NCBI GenBank assembly: GCA_964406155.1
Contig: CAYOQR010000023.1
Span: 1-64,000 of the forward strand
Source: Dongia_B sp964406155
GTDB taxonomy: Bacteria > Pseudomonadota > Alphaproteobacteria > Dongiales > Dongiaceae
Length of the DNA: 64,000 bases
Reading direction: 5' to 3'
The notes under the pieces are model-generated. The model saw only the letters and a list, made by a program, of their open reading frames with translations. It did not search any database and was not told the DNA's origin. The position numbers and the translations under genes are program-made. Of this stretch, positions 50,826-59,177 are shown in pieces. Numbering within the stretch: the stretch's first letter is position 1; the number at the start of each line of letters is the position of its first letter.

Positions 50826-50893
50826 TCGGATGCAGCAGTGAGGTTTATATTTAAGCATTGACTTAATTAAGCACATACCGCATCATCCACCGC

Positions 50894-51304
50894 ATGCAGA
50901 CCTTCGTCGCCCTCGCCGATCCGACCCGGCGGCAGATTGTGGAAATGCTGGCAGCCGGCGAGCTGACCTCCGGCGATATCGGCCGGCATTTCGAGATCAG
51001 CGCGCCGGCCATCTCGCAGCATCTCAAGGTGCTGAAGGAGGCGCGGCTGGTGACGGCGCGGATCGACGGGCAACGGCGCATTTACGCATTGGATGCCGAC
51101 GGACTCGGCGAGATCGATCTCTGGCTGCAGCAGGTCCGGCGCTTCTGGCGCTCGCGCCTGGACGAGTTGGAGCGGCAACTCAACGCCTTCCCGGCAGCCC
51201 CAGATAAACCGACTGACGACGAAACCACGAGCGGCAAGACCGCCACCAGCAGGACGAAGCAGCCGCGACGCGGCAAAACGCACAAGACATCGCCCAAGGG
51301 CTGA
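50894..51304 (+). CDS. ArsR-family transcriptional regulator
   Basis: A 136-residue protein. The winged helix-turn-helix covers residues 1-90: FVALADPTRRQIVEMLAAGELTSGDIGRHFEISAPAISQHLKVLKEARLV in broken form. The C-terminal 45 residues are Lys/Thr/Arg-rich and disordered. No metal-binding Cys pair is seen, as in the ArsR subgroup that pairs with AHSA1-type proteins. The AHSA1 gene follows 99 bp downstream, the common arrangement for this pair, which suggests it controls that operon. Confidence 0.88.
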   Translation: MQTFVALADPTRRQIVEMLAAGELTSGDIGRHFEISAPAISQHLKVLKEARLVTARIDGQRRIYALDADGLGEIDLWLQQVRRFWRSRLDELERQLNAFPAAPDKPTDDETTSGKTATSRTKQPRRGKTHKTSPKG

Positions 51305-51403
51305 AGCGCCCCCACATCATCGCAACCCTGCCGGCTGCACCGATGCGTCGCGGCAACGGATAGGGCTGGCTGGATCGCAGGAATAGGCAAAAGGAGAACG
51401 ACC

Positions 51404-51970
51404 ATGAGTCACGACGGCGCGCTCGCGGACGGCATCATCACCGCCGATGGCACGGTACGGTTCGAGCGCCTGCTCCCCGGCCCCATCGAACGGATCTGGG
51501 CTTACCTCACGGAATCCGACAAGCGCGCCACCTGGCTCGCCAGCGGCGTCATGGAGCTGCACCCCGGCGGCAAGGCGGAGCTGACCTTCCGCAACGGCGA
51601 TCTCTCCCCCACCAAGGAGGAGACGCCGGAGGCCTATCGGAAATATGACTGCACCGGCTTCGCGGCCGAGATCACGCGCTGCGATCCGCCGCGCCTCCTC
51701 CGCCATACCTGGCCGGATCGCGGCGCCGACACCGCCGAGGTGACATATGAGCTGACGCCGCAGGGCGACAAGGTGCTGCTCACTCTCACCCATCGCCGCC
51801 TGTCGCGCGAGGCGATGCGCGAGGTCGGCGGCGGCTGGCATACCCATCTCGGCATCCTGGCCGACCGCCTTGCCGGCCGCGTGCCGCCGCCCTTCTGGAG
51901 CACCTTCCTGCAGCACCGGCAGCGCTACAACGCGCGGCTCGACGCCCTGCCGGAGTCATCGCCGGAGTGA
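51404..51970 (+). CDS. SRPBCC / AHSA1-type protein
   Basis: A 188-residue protein with the START-like helix-grip pattern: VRFERLLPGPIERIWAYLTESDKRATWLASG, the central strands with GGKAELTFRNGD and the closing helix HTHLGILADRLAG. Members bind hydrophobic ligands or act in stress responses; function here is unknown. AAAAGGAG lies 7 bp before the ATG. It follows the ArsR regulator and precedes the VOC gene, probably in one transcript. Confidence 0.85.
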   Translation: MSHDGALADGIITADGTVRFERLLPGPIERIWAYLTESDKRATWLASGVMELHPGGKAELTFRNGDLSPTKEETPEAYRKYDCTGFAAEITRCDPPRLLRHTWPDRGADTAEVTYELTPQGDKVLLTLTHRRLSREAMREVGGGWHTHLGILADRLAGRVPPPFWSTFLQHRQRYNARLDALPESSPE

Positions 51971-52008
51971 CGACACCGACATCAACGCCAGATCATCCGG
52001 AGACCGAC

Positions 52009-52374
52009 ATGACGATGGCATTCAACGGCGGCCGCAACATCGCCGTCAAGGTACCGACGCATCTCTACGAGGCCACGGTTGCCTTCTATCGCGACGTGGC
52101 TGGCTTGAAACCGCTGGACCAGCATCTGCCTCATATCTGTTTCGAATTCGGCGCGAACCAGCTCTGGATCGATCGCTGCGACGGCCGGGGCCAGACGGAG
52201 GTCTGGCTGGAACTGGTGACCGACGGCCTCCCGGCAGCGGCACGCCATCTCGAGCAATCGGGCGTCACCCGATGCGACGCGGTGGAAAAGCTGCCGGACG
52301 GCTTCGACGGTTTCTGGATCGCCAGCCCCGCTTCCACCGTCCATCTCGTCGCGGCGAAACGGAGCCACGTATAG
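52009..52374 (+). CDS. VOC-family (glyoxalase-like) protein
   Basis: A 121-residue protein of the vicinal oxygen chelate type: NIAVKVPTHLYEATVAFYRDVAGLKPL, then FEFGANQLWIDRCD and a second half around VWLELVTDGLPAAARHLEQSGVTR. Metal ligands are not all obvious, so it may bind rather than transform its ligand. ATG at 52009 with GGAG 6 bp upstream is preferred; an in-frame GTG at 51967 overlaps the previous stop. Last gene of the ArsR-AHSA1 group. Confidence 0.8.
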   Translation: MTMAFNGGRNIAVKVPTHLYEATVAFYRDVAGLKPLDQHLPHICFEFGANQLWIDRCDGRGQTEVWLELVTDGLPAAARHLEQSGVTRCDAVEKLPDGFDGFWIASPASTVHLVAAKRSHV

Positions 52375-52409
52375 GAGGCATGGGCTGCGGGAGAGGATAA
52401 GTCCGCCGC

Positions 52410-52886
52410 TCACGCCTTCTGCAGCAGATGATGCTTGCGGTGCCATTCCTCGAGCGAGAAATCGGGATATTCGTCATATCTCGCTTCGCCGCTTTTGGCA
52501 TCGACGCGCACCCAATTGGCCTTCGAGCCCAGCATCATATGCACCTGTTCCGGCGGTTCCGGCAGGTCGCTGTCGACGGCGCTGGCGAAGGGATGCACGA
52601 GATCCGGCCAGCGCGGGTCCCAGACCCAGAGCGCCGTGCCGCATTTCTTGCAGAAGCGCCGCTCGCCGGGGCTCTTCTCGCCGTCGATCACCGCATGGAA
52701 GACGCCGATATGCTTCTCGCCCGTCACCTTCAGCGTCTTCATCTGCGCGCCGAGATTGATCGCATAGCCGCCCCCACCGCCCGTCTTGCGGCAGATCGAG
52801 CAATAGCAGCGCAGGAACGGCGCCGGCGCATAGGCTTTCACGCTGAACGTGACCGCTCCGCAATAGCATGATCCATCAAGCTGCAT
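52410..52886 (-). CDS. GFA-family protein (CENP-V/GFA), paralogue A
   Basis: A 158-residue protein. Zinc-binding cysteines appear in the GFA order: SCYCGAV (residues 6-10), CYCSICRK near 29-36 and FCKKCGTALW near 75. The family is named after a glutathione-dependent formaldehyde-activating enzyme, but most members have no proven reaction. ATG 52886 starts the conserved MQLDGSCYCG; the frame is open further up but without similarity. A close paralogue lies at 54163-54636, on the other side of the ornithine cyclodeaminase-like gene. Confidence 0.88.
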   Translation of the reverse strand: MQLDGSCYCGAVTFSVKAYAPAPFLRCYCSICRKTGGGGGYAINLGAQMKTLKVTGEKHIGVFHAVIDGEKSPGERRFCKKCGTALWVWDPRWPDLVHPFASAVDSDLPEPPEQVHMMLGSKANWVRVDAKSGEARYDEYPDFSLEEWHRKHHLLQKA

Positions 52887-53070
52887 GACCGTCTCCCTCC
52901 TGTGATCCGACCGACGCCGTGACATCATCCTTGCAGTCGCTCTTGTGATTTCATCACAAGAGCGTGCGGAGGACAAAGCCTCCGATGCTTTCTGCCGCCT
53001 TGCCGTTCTTGACACGTTGCATCCGGCAAAGACGTGGCGTTATCCTGATGCCGACGATCAACCCAACGAG

Positions 53071-53128
53071 GTCAATTCCGGCCCGGTCAATTCCGCCCGG
53101 TCAACTCGGCCCGGCTAAATCTAGCCCG
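53071..53128. repeat. Tandem repeat, about four units of 14-15 bp
   Basis: GTCAATTCCGGCCCG, GTCAATTCCGCCCG, GTCAACTCGGCCCG and a degenerate GCTAAATCTAGCCCG. It lies 57 bp upstream of the ornithine cyclodeaminase-like gene. Confidence 0.65.
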
Positions 53129-53184
53129 GCCGCCGCCCCGCCCCGATCCATGCCTCCGCCGTCACCAGCACGGAGACCGATGCG

Positions 53185-54138
53185 ATGCCCCTGATCCTGA
53201 CGGATGACGACCTCCCCGTCTTCGCCGATATGCGGCACGCCATTGCCGCCGTCGAAACCGCCTTCCGGGCGCGAGCCGCCGGTGCCTTCGTCGCGCCGCC
53301 GCGCCATCACGTCGCCTTTCCCGGCCCGGCGGCGGAAGAAGCCGGACGGCTGACCTTCACCATCGGCGGTGATGAGCGGGTCGCCGGCTTCCGCGCCTAC
53401 GATACCTTCGGCGATGCCGATGAGCAGATCGTCGCCGTCTGGGCCGCTGGTGCCGAGGGAGCGTCCCGCAACCTCCTGGGGCTTATCTTGGGTACACGCC
53501 TTGGCGAGATCCGCACCGGGGCCATCGGCGGCCTCGCCATCGATCGCATGGCGGCGCCTGAGGCCGGCATCCTCGGCATCATCGGCAGCGGCCCCCAGGC
53601 GCGCAGCCAGCTCGAAGCCGCCGCCGCCGTCAGGCCGCTGCGCGACATCCGCGTGTTCAGCCGGTCGGAAGACAACCGCCGCCGCTTCGCCGCTGAAATG
53701 AGCGCGGAGCTCGACCTGCCGGTGATGCCGGTGAAATCCGCTCAGGCCGCTGTCGCCGGGGCCGGGATCATTATCTGCGCGACGCCAAGCCACGTACCGG
53801 TGCTGCAAGCGGAGTGGCTGAGTCCGGGCGTGCATATCAACAGTCTCGGACCGAAAACCCGGCGCCATCACGAGATCGGCGTCGACATCGCCGCCCTCGC
53901 CCGCACCATCGCCACGGATTCACCGCAGCAATGCGACGCCCTCGACGCGCCCTTCTTCCTGGACGGCACGCCGCATCGGCAACGCCTGGTCGATCTTGCT
54001 GATCTCGTCGCGGGTCGCAAGCCGGCGCGGCGCGCGCCTGATGACATCACGCTCTTCTGTTCCGTCGGCCTGGCCGGTACCGAGGTTCTGGTGGCCAAGG
54101 ACATCCTGCGTCGTGCACAGACGCGCCGCCGCTTCTAG
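53185..54138 (+). CDS. Ornithine cyclodeaminase / mu-crystallin family protein
   Basis: A 317-residue NAD(P)-binding protein. The Rossmann motif is GIIGSGPQARSQLEA near residue 133, followed by VFSRSEDNRRRFAAEMS. The N-terminal half has the family text ITIGGDE-like FTIGGDERVAGFRAYDT and GLAIDRMAAPEAGI. Members act on ornithine, alanine or imines; the residues here do not settle the substrate. It sits between two GFA paralogues that face it on the minus strand. Confidence 0.87.
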   Translation: MPLILTDDDLPVFADMRHAIAAVETAFRARAAGAFVAPPRHHVAFPGPAAEEAGRLTFTIGGDERVAGFRAYDTFGDADEQIVAVWAAGAEGASRNLLGLILGTRLGEIRTGAIGGLAIDRMAAPEAGILGIIGSGPQARSQLEAAAAVRPLRDIRVFSRSEDNRRRFAAEMSAELDLPVMPVKSAQAAVAGAGIIICATPSHVPVLQAEWLSPGVHINSLGPKTRRHHEIGVDIAALARTIATDSPQQCDALDAPFFLDGTPHRQRLVDLADLVAGRKPARRAPDDITLFCSVGLAGTEVLVAKDILRRAQTRRRF

Positions 54139-54162
54139 AGTGCATCGAAGAGAGTCGACCGC

Positions 54163-54636
54163 TCACTCGTCGAGCAGATCGTGCAGGCGGTGCCATTCCT
54201 CCAAAGTCTGTGTCGGATGGGCATCATAGCGCCGTTCGGCCATCTTCGCGTCGAGACGGACCCAATTCGCCTTCGATGCCAGCATCATATGCGTCTGCTC
54301 CGGCGGCTCGGGCAAAGGCGTGTCGATGGCGCTGGCCAGAAGATGCAGTTGCTCGGGATGACGCGGGTCCTGCAGCCACAGGGCCGATCCGCAACCGGTG
54401 CAGAAGTGGCGCTGGATCGGCGAAGGCTCGCCGCCGATCGGCGCGTGGAACGATCCCACGAACTCCTTTCCCTCGACGCGCAAACTCGCCGCCTTGGCGC
54501 CGAGTTTGACCGCATAGCCGCCACCGCCGGCCGACTTGCGGCAGATCGAGCAATAGCATCGCAGATAGGGAACCGGCGCATGCGCCGTCACCGTGAATCG
54601 CACCGCGCCACAGCAGCACGAACCTTGAAGCTGCAT
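54163..54636 (-). CDS. GFA-family protein (CENP-V/GFA), paralogue B
   Basis: A 157-residue protein with the same cysteine order as paralogue A: SCCCGAV, CYCSICRK and FCTGCGSALW. The two share long identical words (RCYCSICRK, EPPEQ-HMML, SKANWVR-DAK, LEEWHR), so they are products of a duplication. It ends 25 bp from the convergent ornithine cyclodeaminase-like gene. No separate function can be inferred. Confidence 0.88.
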   Translation of the reverse strand: MQLQGSCCCGAVRFTVTAHAPVPYLRCYCSICRKSAGGGGYAVKLGAKAASLRVEGKEFVGSFHAPIGGEPSPIQRHFCTGCGSALWLQDPRHPEQLHLLASAIDTPLPEPPEQTHMMLASKANWVRLDAKMAERRYDAHPTQTLEEWHRLHDLLDE

Positions 54637-54773
54637 GACCGCCCCCTGCCGTCAGCCCTTTCACCATTTAAGAGCTTAAAGCGTTTTTCGCAGCCGGCAT
54701 CCTTCAAACGGATGACATGACCGCCGGCAGTTCCCCGGCCGACGTAGAATCGTCGGCTACAGCACCATCGACC

Positions 54774-55289
54774 CTATGGCATCGCCCCCTTCCGGCGATG
54801 CAGGAACCAAGTCCCGCGAACGCCATCGATTGCCGGCAAAACTAAAAGACAGAAAAGAAGGCCGGCCAGGACGACATTTGTGAAGCTGAGCGGCCTCAAG
54901 ATGAGGATGCATAGAATGACGGTGAGATTCAGCGCGAGAGCCAGTATGGCCAGGAGATAGCCCCGCCCCGATGCGACACGCCAGGCAATCGCCAGCAAAA
55001 CGATGTCCCGGAGGACGATTTCAACCGTCACAACGAGAGGGGAAGCGCCGAACCCGGTGACCATCTCCGACAACGGCAATGTGCTGCTTAGGCCGAACAG
55101 ATGCGCGGCAAGGGACAGGAGATCCAACACGACCGGAAATATTAAGACGCCGCCACCACGCCAAGCTGCACGCAGCGCACTCTCCCGGTCATGAATATTG
55201 ATTAATTTGAACCAGGTTCCACTAACGGCATCGTCGATACTGGCTTTGGCCGTGGGCCGGCTCTCGCCCGTGTCCCGTGTATCGCTCAT
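54774..55289 (-). CDS. Four-helix inner membrane protein, unknown
   Basis: A protein of about 171 residues. The first 45 are polar; then four hydrophobic helices: about GGVLIFPVVLDLLSLAAHLFGL, SPLVVTVEIVLRDIVLLAIAW, YLLAILALALNLTVILCILIL and FTNVVLAGLLFCLLVLPAI. No domain is recognised. ATG at 55289 has GGGGGAG at 6 bp and is preferred to the upstream in-frame start at 55304. Confidence 0.6.
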   Translation of the reverse strand: MSDTRDTGESRPTAKASIDDAVSGTWFKLINIHDRESALRAAWRGGGVLIFPVVLDLLSLAAHLFGLSSTLPLSEMVTGFGASPLVVTVEIVLRDIVLLAIAWRVASGRGYLLAILALALNLTVILCILILRPLSFTNVVLAGLLFCLLVLPAIDGVRGTWFLHRRKGAMP

Positions 55290-55462
55290 CCGCCACTCCC
55301 CCAACCATATACTTACATAGTCTAGGAAGAAGGCCTGGTATCGGCAAGATGGAGCTTATGGGAAACCTGTCGGCCGGTCGTCGATCGCATCAACCGCTAC
55401 CCAGCTATCGCATCAGATGCGCCCGGAAATTCTTGAACGCCCGTTCAACTCAACCGCGCGCG

Positions 55463-55825
55463 TCAATCGCGGCGAGCGAGATGGGTCTCCCCCCATTTCG
55501 AGAGTGCGCTCATCACATCGCGCAGGCTCCGGCCATGTTCGCTCAGGGCATATTCGACACGCGGCGGCACTTCGGGATAGACCGTGCGCGTGATGATCCC
55601 TTCCCTCTCCAGCTCACGCAAATGTGTAGTCAGCATGTGCTGGCTGACGCCGCTGATCGCGCGGCGCAATTCATTGAAGCGGCATGTCCGGAAAAATAGC
55701 TGCCAGAGGATCAGCACCTTCCACTTGCCATCAAAGACCGCGAGGGTCGCGATGATCTCGGGAGGCGGCCCATTGAGGGCCTGTTGTTTGCACTCTTCAT
55801 CCGAGTGCCCGGTCATATTTTCCAT
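55463..55825 (-). CDS. HxlR-family transcriptional regulator
   Basis: A protein of about 120 residues. The HxlR winged helix is clear: FDGKWKVLILWQLFFRTCRFNELRRAISGVSQHMLTTHLRELEREGII in broken form, then YPEVPPRVEYALSEHGRSL. Cys near the N-terminus (EECKQQ) is at the place of the redox-sensing Cys of YodB/HypR-type members. It is divergent from the DoxX gene across 86 bp, the common arrangement in which HxlR regulators control quinone- or thiol-stress genes. ATG at 55825 or 55816. Confidence 0.85.
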   Translation of the reverse strand: MENMTGHSDEECKQQALNGPPPEIIATLAVFDGKWKVLILWQLFFRTCRFNELRRAISGVSQHMLTTHLRELEREGIITRTVYPEVPPRVEYALSEHGRSLRDVMSALSKWGETHLARRD

Positions 55826-55911
55826 ACTAGCAAATGAAATCCATCCTACTTGATAGCTCTGTCTGCTAACGAAACTATACCTACCATAATTGCTTGCGCG
55901 GGAGAATGCCC

Positions 55912-56292
55912 ATGTCGTCATTCGCTGTCGCTCCGACGCCATCTCCGCGGTGGAAATCGATCGCATTCTGGGCGCTCAAATTATCTCTCGCCCTTCTGCT
56001 CATCGTCGCCGGCATCGTGAAGCTGATCGGCATCGACGAGATGATTCGCCTATTCGAAGAAATGGAAGTCGGCCAGTGGCTGCGCTATGTGACTGCGCTC
56101 CTTGAGATCGCTGCGGCGATCTTGTTGCTCATCCCCGCGACCATGGCCTTCGGTGCGTTGATCGGCGGCTGCATCATGATCGCCGCCACCCTCGTCTATT
56201 TTTTTATCCTGCATCAGGATGCGATGCGTGCGCTCATTCCCGCCGTCATCTTCCTGGCAATCGCATGGCGGCACCGGATGGAGATCCTGTAG
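55912..56292 (+). CDS. DoxX-like membrane protein
   Basis: A protein of about 126 residues with four helices and the DoxX words LSLALLLIVAGIVKLIGIDEMIRLFEEMEVGQWLRYVTALLEIAAAILLLIP in broken form. Members are linked to sulfur-compound or quinone stress handling; function here is not known. ATG at 55912 follows GGGAG at 7 bp. It is divergent from, and probably controlled by, the HxlR regulator. Confidence 0.8.
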   Translation: MSSFAVAPTPSPRWKSIAFWALKLSLALLLIVAGIVKLIGIDEMIRLFEEMEVGQWLRYVTALLEIAAAILLLIPATMAFGALIGGCIMIAATLVYFFILHQDAMRALIPAVIFLAIAWRHRMEIL

Positions 56293-56440
56293 CGCAAGCA
56301 GCCTCGGCACGGGTGTCGGATGAACAATCGACAGCCGAAAGGCTGTCGGGCTGCAGCATCGGAGGACGGGCCACGCCGCCCTCCGATGCTGGCTTTTTCT
56401 CCATATTTACCGGGCTTTTCTCGCTATCGGCCGGGTGGCG

Positions 56441-57304
56441 TCACGACCGCTGCATCATCGTTCCCGCGACCTCGATTCCATCCAGCAGGATGGCATCGAC
56501 CTTCTCGTTATAGAAGGCGATGTGGTCCTTGATACGGGCGGCTTCGGGAATCGGATCGGGATAGAACCAGGCAAGCTCGCCATGGTCGGTACCGCGTATC
56601 ACGATCCCGTGATAATGCGCGACGCCTTTATAGGGGCAACGCGTCTGCGTGGCGCTCGAGCGCAGCACCTCCGCTTTGACATCGGCGCGCGGCAGGTAAT
56701 AGCGCACCGGCAGGCCGGTCTCGAAAAGGAACAGCGCCCGGGTCGAGGCCGCGACGATCTCGCCGCCGATCACCACTTCCACCTTGCGCTTGCTGGCGAT
56801 GATATCGACCCGCTTATAAGGATCGCGGGCATGGGCGAAGACTTCCTCATCCTCTTCGAACCAATGATCCATCTTGTTCCAATAGAAGGCGACATATTCC
56901 GAAAGGCTCTCGCCATTCGGCCCGGTCGGCGTCGCGAAGCCCGGCGCCGTCGCCTGCGGCTTCGGATAACCCCAGACGGCATTCTCGATAACCCGGTCGC
57001 CGACCGCGAGATGCCAATAGGCGGCATCGCCCTTATACGGGCAATGCGTCTTATGATCGGATGATTGGAGCAGATCGAAACGGACATCGGCGCGGGGGAA
57101 ATAATAGGTTGGCATATGCCCGCTTTCCAGCAGCAGCATGCCGCGCGTCGTGTCGGCGATGATGACGCCCGCCACCTCGACCCGCAAGCGGCGCGGCGTC
57201 GGCTCGAATCGGATGGTCTTGCCGGCCGCTTTCTTCTCCATCGGTTTTGTCGCGATCGCTTCCGTCCGCATCACCATTCCTGCCATCGCCGTATCGTCCG
57301 CCAT
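56441..57304 (-). CDS. Double DUF427 protein
   Basis: A protein of about 287 residues with two DUF427 domains. Copy 1 (about 30-125): FEPTPRRLRVEVAGVIIADTTRGMLLLESGHMPTYYFPRADV and HCPYKGDAAYW. Copy 2 (about 165-270): VDIIASKRKVEVVIGGEIVAASTRALFLFETGLPVRYYLPRADV and RCPYKGVAHY. The YYxPR-DV and CPYKG words define the family, small beta-tent proteins of unknown function. GGAGG lies 8 bp before the ATG at 57304. Confidence 0.85.
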   Translation of the reverse strand: MADDTAMAGMVMRTEAIATKPMEKKAAGKTIRFEPTPRRLRVEVAGVIIADTTRGMLLLESGHMPTYYFPRADVRFDLLQSSDHKTHCPYKGDAAYWHLAVGDRVIENAVWGYPKPQATAPGFATPTGPNGESLSEYVAFYWNKMDHWFEEDEEVFAHARDPYKRVDIIASKRKVEVVIGGEIVAASTRALFLFETGLPVRYYLPRADVKAEVLRSSATQTRCPYKGVAHYHGIVIRGTDHGELAWFYPDPIPEAARIKDHIAFYNEKVDAILLDGIEVAGTMMQRS

Positions 57305-57333
57305 TTCGTACGCCTCCTTATCCGTTGCCGCGG

Positions 57334-57378
57334 CATCCGTGGCCATGCCATTCGCTGCCACACCATCCGCTGCCAGGG
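57334..57378. repeat. Tandem repeat, three units of 15 bp
   Basis: CATCCGTGGCCATGC, CATTCGCTGCCACAC, CATCCGCTGCCAGGG. It lies just upstream (minus strand) of the DUF427 gene start. Confidence 0.6.
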
Positions 57379-57560
57379 TTGTCGTGACGCGACACGACCG
57401 CATCCCGCTTACAGCAGCATGACCGTCCGGGAATTGCCGCAATCCTGTCGATCACGATAATCTGTTTTCGGCCGCGATAAGAAGCTGGCTTTTCGACTGC
57501 ATCATATTGTATGCAGTCGCAGAACCGCTCCGCCTCTCCTTGCCACACCGTCGGGTCATA

Positions 57561-57620
57561 CCGCCGGGCCACACTACAGCGAGCCAAGCCACAGCGAGCC
57601 AAACCACAGCGGGCCACACC
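57561..57620. repeat. Tandem repeat, four units of 15 bp
   Basis: CCGCCGGGCCACACT, ACAGCGAGCCAAGCC, ACAGCGAGCCAAACC, ACAGCGGGCCACACC, exactly adjacent, 77 bp upstream of the PLD gene start. Confidence 0.65.
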
Positions 57621-57696
57621 ACCGGTTGTCCTCCTGCCGGCCAACCTCGCGCCGAAAATCCCCTCATCATCTACCGCTTATCGATCACTGCATAGA

Positions 57697-58305
57697 ATGT
57701 TTCAGCTCTCCCACCACCCCGCCGTTCTGTCCCGCCCTTCCGTATTGTCCCGCACCACCCTCTCGCCTTTCCGCCTCGCCGCTCTCGCCATCACCGCCGC
57801 CACGCTGTTCGTCTCGGCCGGCATCACGCCGAGCCAGGCGGCAGCGACCTTGCAGGTTTGCTTCACGCCGGGTGGCGACTGCACCGACCGGATCGTCGAT
57901 GCGATCGGCCGGGCGCAAGCCCGTGTCCTCGTTCAGGCCTACAGCTTCACCTCGGCGCCGATCGCCAAGGCGCTGCGCGATGCGTATAAGCGCGGCGTCG
58001 ATGTCGAGGTCATCCTCGACAGCAGCCAGGCAAGCGCCAAATATACCGGCGCCGATTTCCTCGCCAATGCCGGCATTCCGGTGCGGATCGACCGCCGCCA
58101 TGCCATCGCCCATAACAAGGTGATGGTGATCGACGGCCGCCGGGTGCTGACCGGCAGCTTCAACTTCACCAAGGCCGCGCAGGAAAAGAACGCGGAGAAC
58201 CTGCTGCTGATCGAGGATCAGGATCTCGCGCGGCAATACGCCGAGAACTGGCGCCTGCATTGGAACCACTCGGAACCCTATCGCGGCAAGGGCGCAGCCG
58301 GCTGA
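57697..58305 (+). CDS. Phospholipase D-type endonuclease, secreted (Nuc-like)
   Basis: A 202-residue protein with a signal peptide (LAALAITAATLFVSAGITPSQA near residues 24-46). One HKD motif is complete: HNKVMVIDGRRVLTGSFNFTKAA near residue 135. Single-motif PLD proteins of this size are dimeric nucleases such as pKM101 Nuc, acting in the periplasm on DNA without sequence choice. The start at 57697 is preferred because the upstream frame only translates the 15-bp repeats. Confidence 0.88.
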   Translation: MFQLSHHPAVLSRPSVLSRTTLSPFRLAALAITAATLFVSAGITPSQAAATLQVCFTPGGDCTDRIVDAIGRAQARVLVQAYSFTSAPIAKALRDAYKRGVDVEVILDSSQASAKYTGADFLANAGIPVRIDRRHAIAHNKVMVIDGRRVLTGSFNFTKAAQEKNAENLLLIEDQDLARQYAENWRLHWNHSEPYRGKGAAG

Positions 58306-58337
58306 TCAGCTCACGTTCCGATCAGCCCTAAAGCCGA

Positions 58338-58787
58338 TCAGCGAAGATACAGCGACGCGAAAGCGTCCATAAACCAGGCGATCAGCGTCATCTGCGGCCG
58401 CCGCATGGCAACCCGTACCTGGCGCGCCGCCGCCAGGGCGGTCATGCTGGTACCGTGCCGGCAGGAACAGACGATCTCGTGAAGCTGCCGGTCGTTCAGG
58501 CTGAAGAAGCGCTGGGCCTGGCCATAGCTGTCACCTTCCAGCCCCTCCGCCCGCAACAGCGGATCGGCATAGGCGACCGAGATCGGCGAGCCCAGGCAGC
58601 GCGCATGGGCGCGCAACATATCGGCCTCGTATTCGATCTGATGGAAGGTGCCGAAGCGGCGCTCGGGCTCGCGTTCCAGCAGCGTCGCCCAACGTTCCAG
58701 GCGCTCGCGCCGGGTCATCATCGGGCGATCCTGCGGTCTTGAAATCTCGGCGATCTTTTGCAACTGGTCGAATGTCTGATGCTTCAT
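58338..58787 (-). CDS. Conserved hypothetical protein
   Basis: A protein of about 149 residues starting MKHQTFDQLQKIAEISRPQDRPMMTRRERLERWATLLE. It is helical, with ERRFGTFHQIEYEADMLRAHARCLGSPISVAYADPLLRAEGL in broken form as its central text. It has no recognised domain; I recall similar proteins in other alphaproteobacteria. GGAGG lies 6 bp before the ATG at 58787. It ends 33 bp from the convergent PLD gene. Confidence 0.65.
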   Translation of the reverse strand: MKHQTFDQLQKIAEISRPQDRPMMTRRERLERWATLLEREPERRFGTFHQIEYEADMLRAHARCLGSPISVAYADPLLRAEGLEGDSYGQAQRFFSLNDRQLHEIVCSCRHGTSMTALAAARQVRVAMRRPQMTLIAWFMDAFASLYLR

Positions 58788-59049
58788 CACGACCTCCGAT
58801 GGGATGCCGCCGCGTCCCCATCGGACGATGCCCACCGGGCACTGCCATCGGACGGGCGGCCGCCTCCAGCTTAGCGCCAAAACCGAAGGCCTCTCAAGCT
58901 CGGTCGCATCTTTTCCCGGCCCACCTGTCAGCTATATCGCGGACGACGCCATGACCTGACAACGCCGGCGTTTCGGTGCAACGGGGATTTCCAGCGCCAA
59001 ACTCCCATCCGTTCCCATCACCCCTCCTCCGACAGCCGTGAAACAATCG

Positions 59050-59086
59050 CCGGTAACCGGTACGGATTTGGAAACAATCTGTTTCC
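59050..59086. promoter_or_regulatory. Two palindromes upstream of the pirin gene
   Basis: CCGGTAACCGG at 59050-59060 and GGAAACA, ATC, TGTTTCC at 59070-59086, both perfect. They lie 92 to 128 bp before the pirin ATG in a 390-bp intergenic region, so they are likely operator sites. Confidence 0.5.
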
Positions 59087-59177
59087 AGCCACGCTCTTTT
59101 TACGCGACCGGCCAGCCCCCATTATCTCCGCGTGTGCCGGCGCAAGGTGCGTCCGGCGGCAGTTTTGGAGACGGAAC

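Noticed and set aside
55826..55911. Possible operator of the HxlR regulator
   Set aside because: I looked for an inverted repeat in the spacer and found none convincing.
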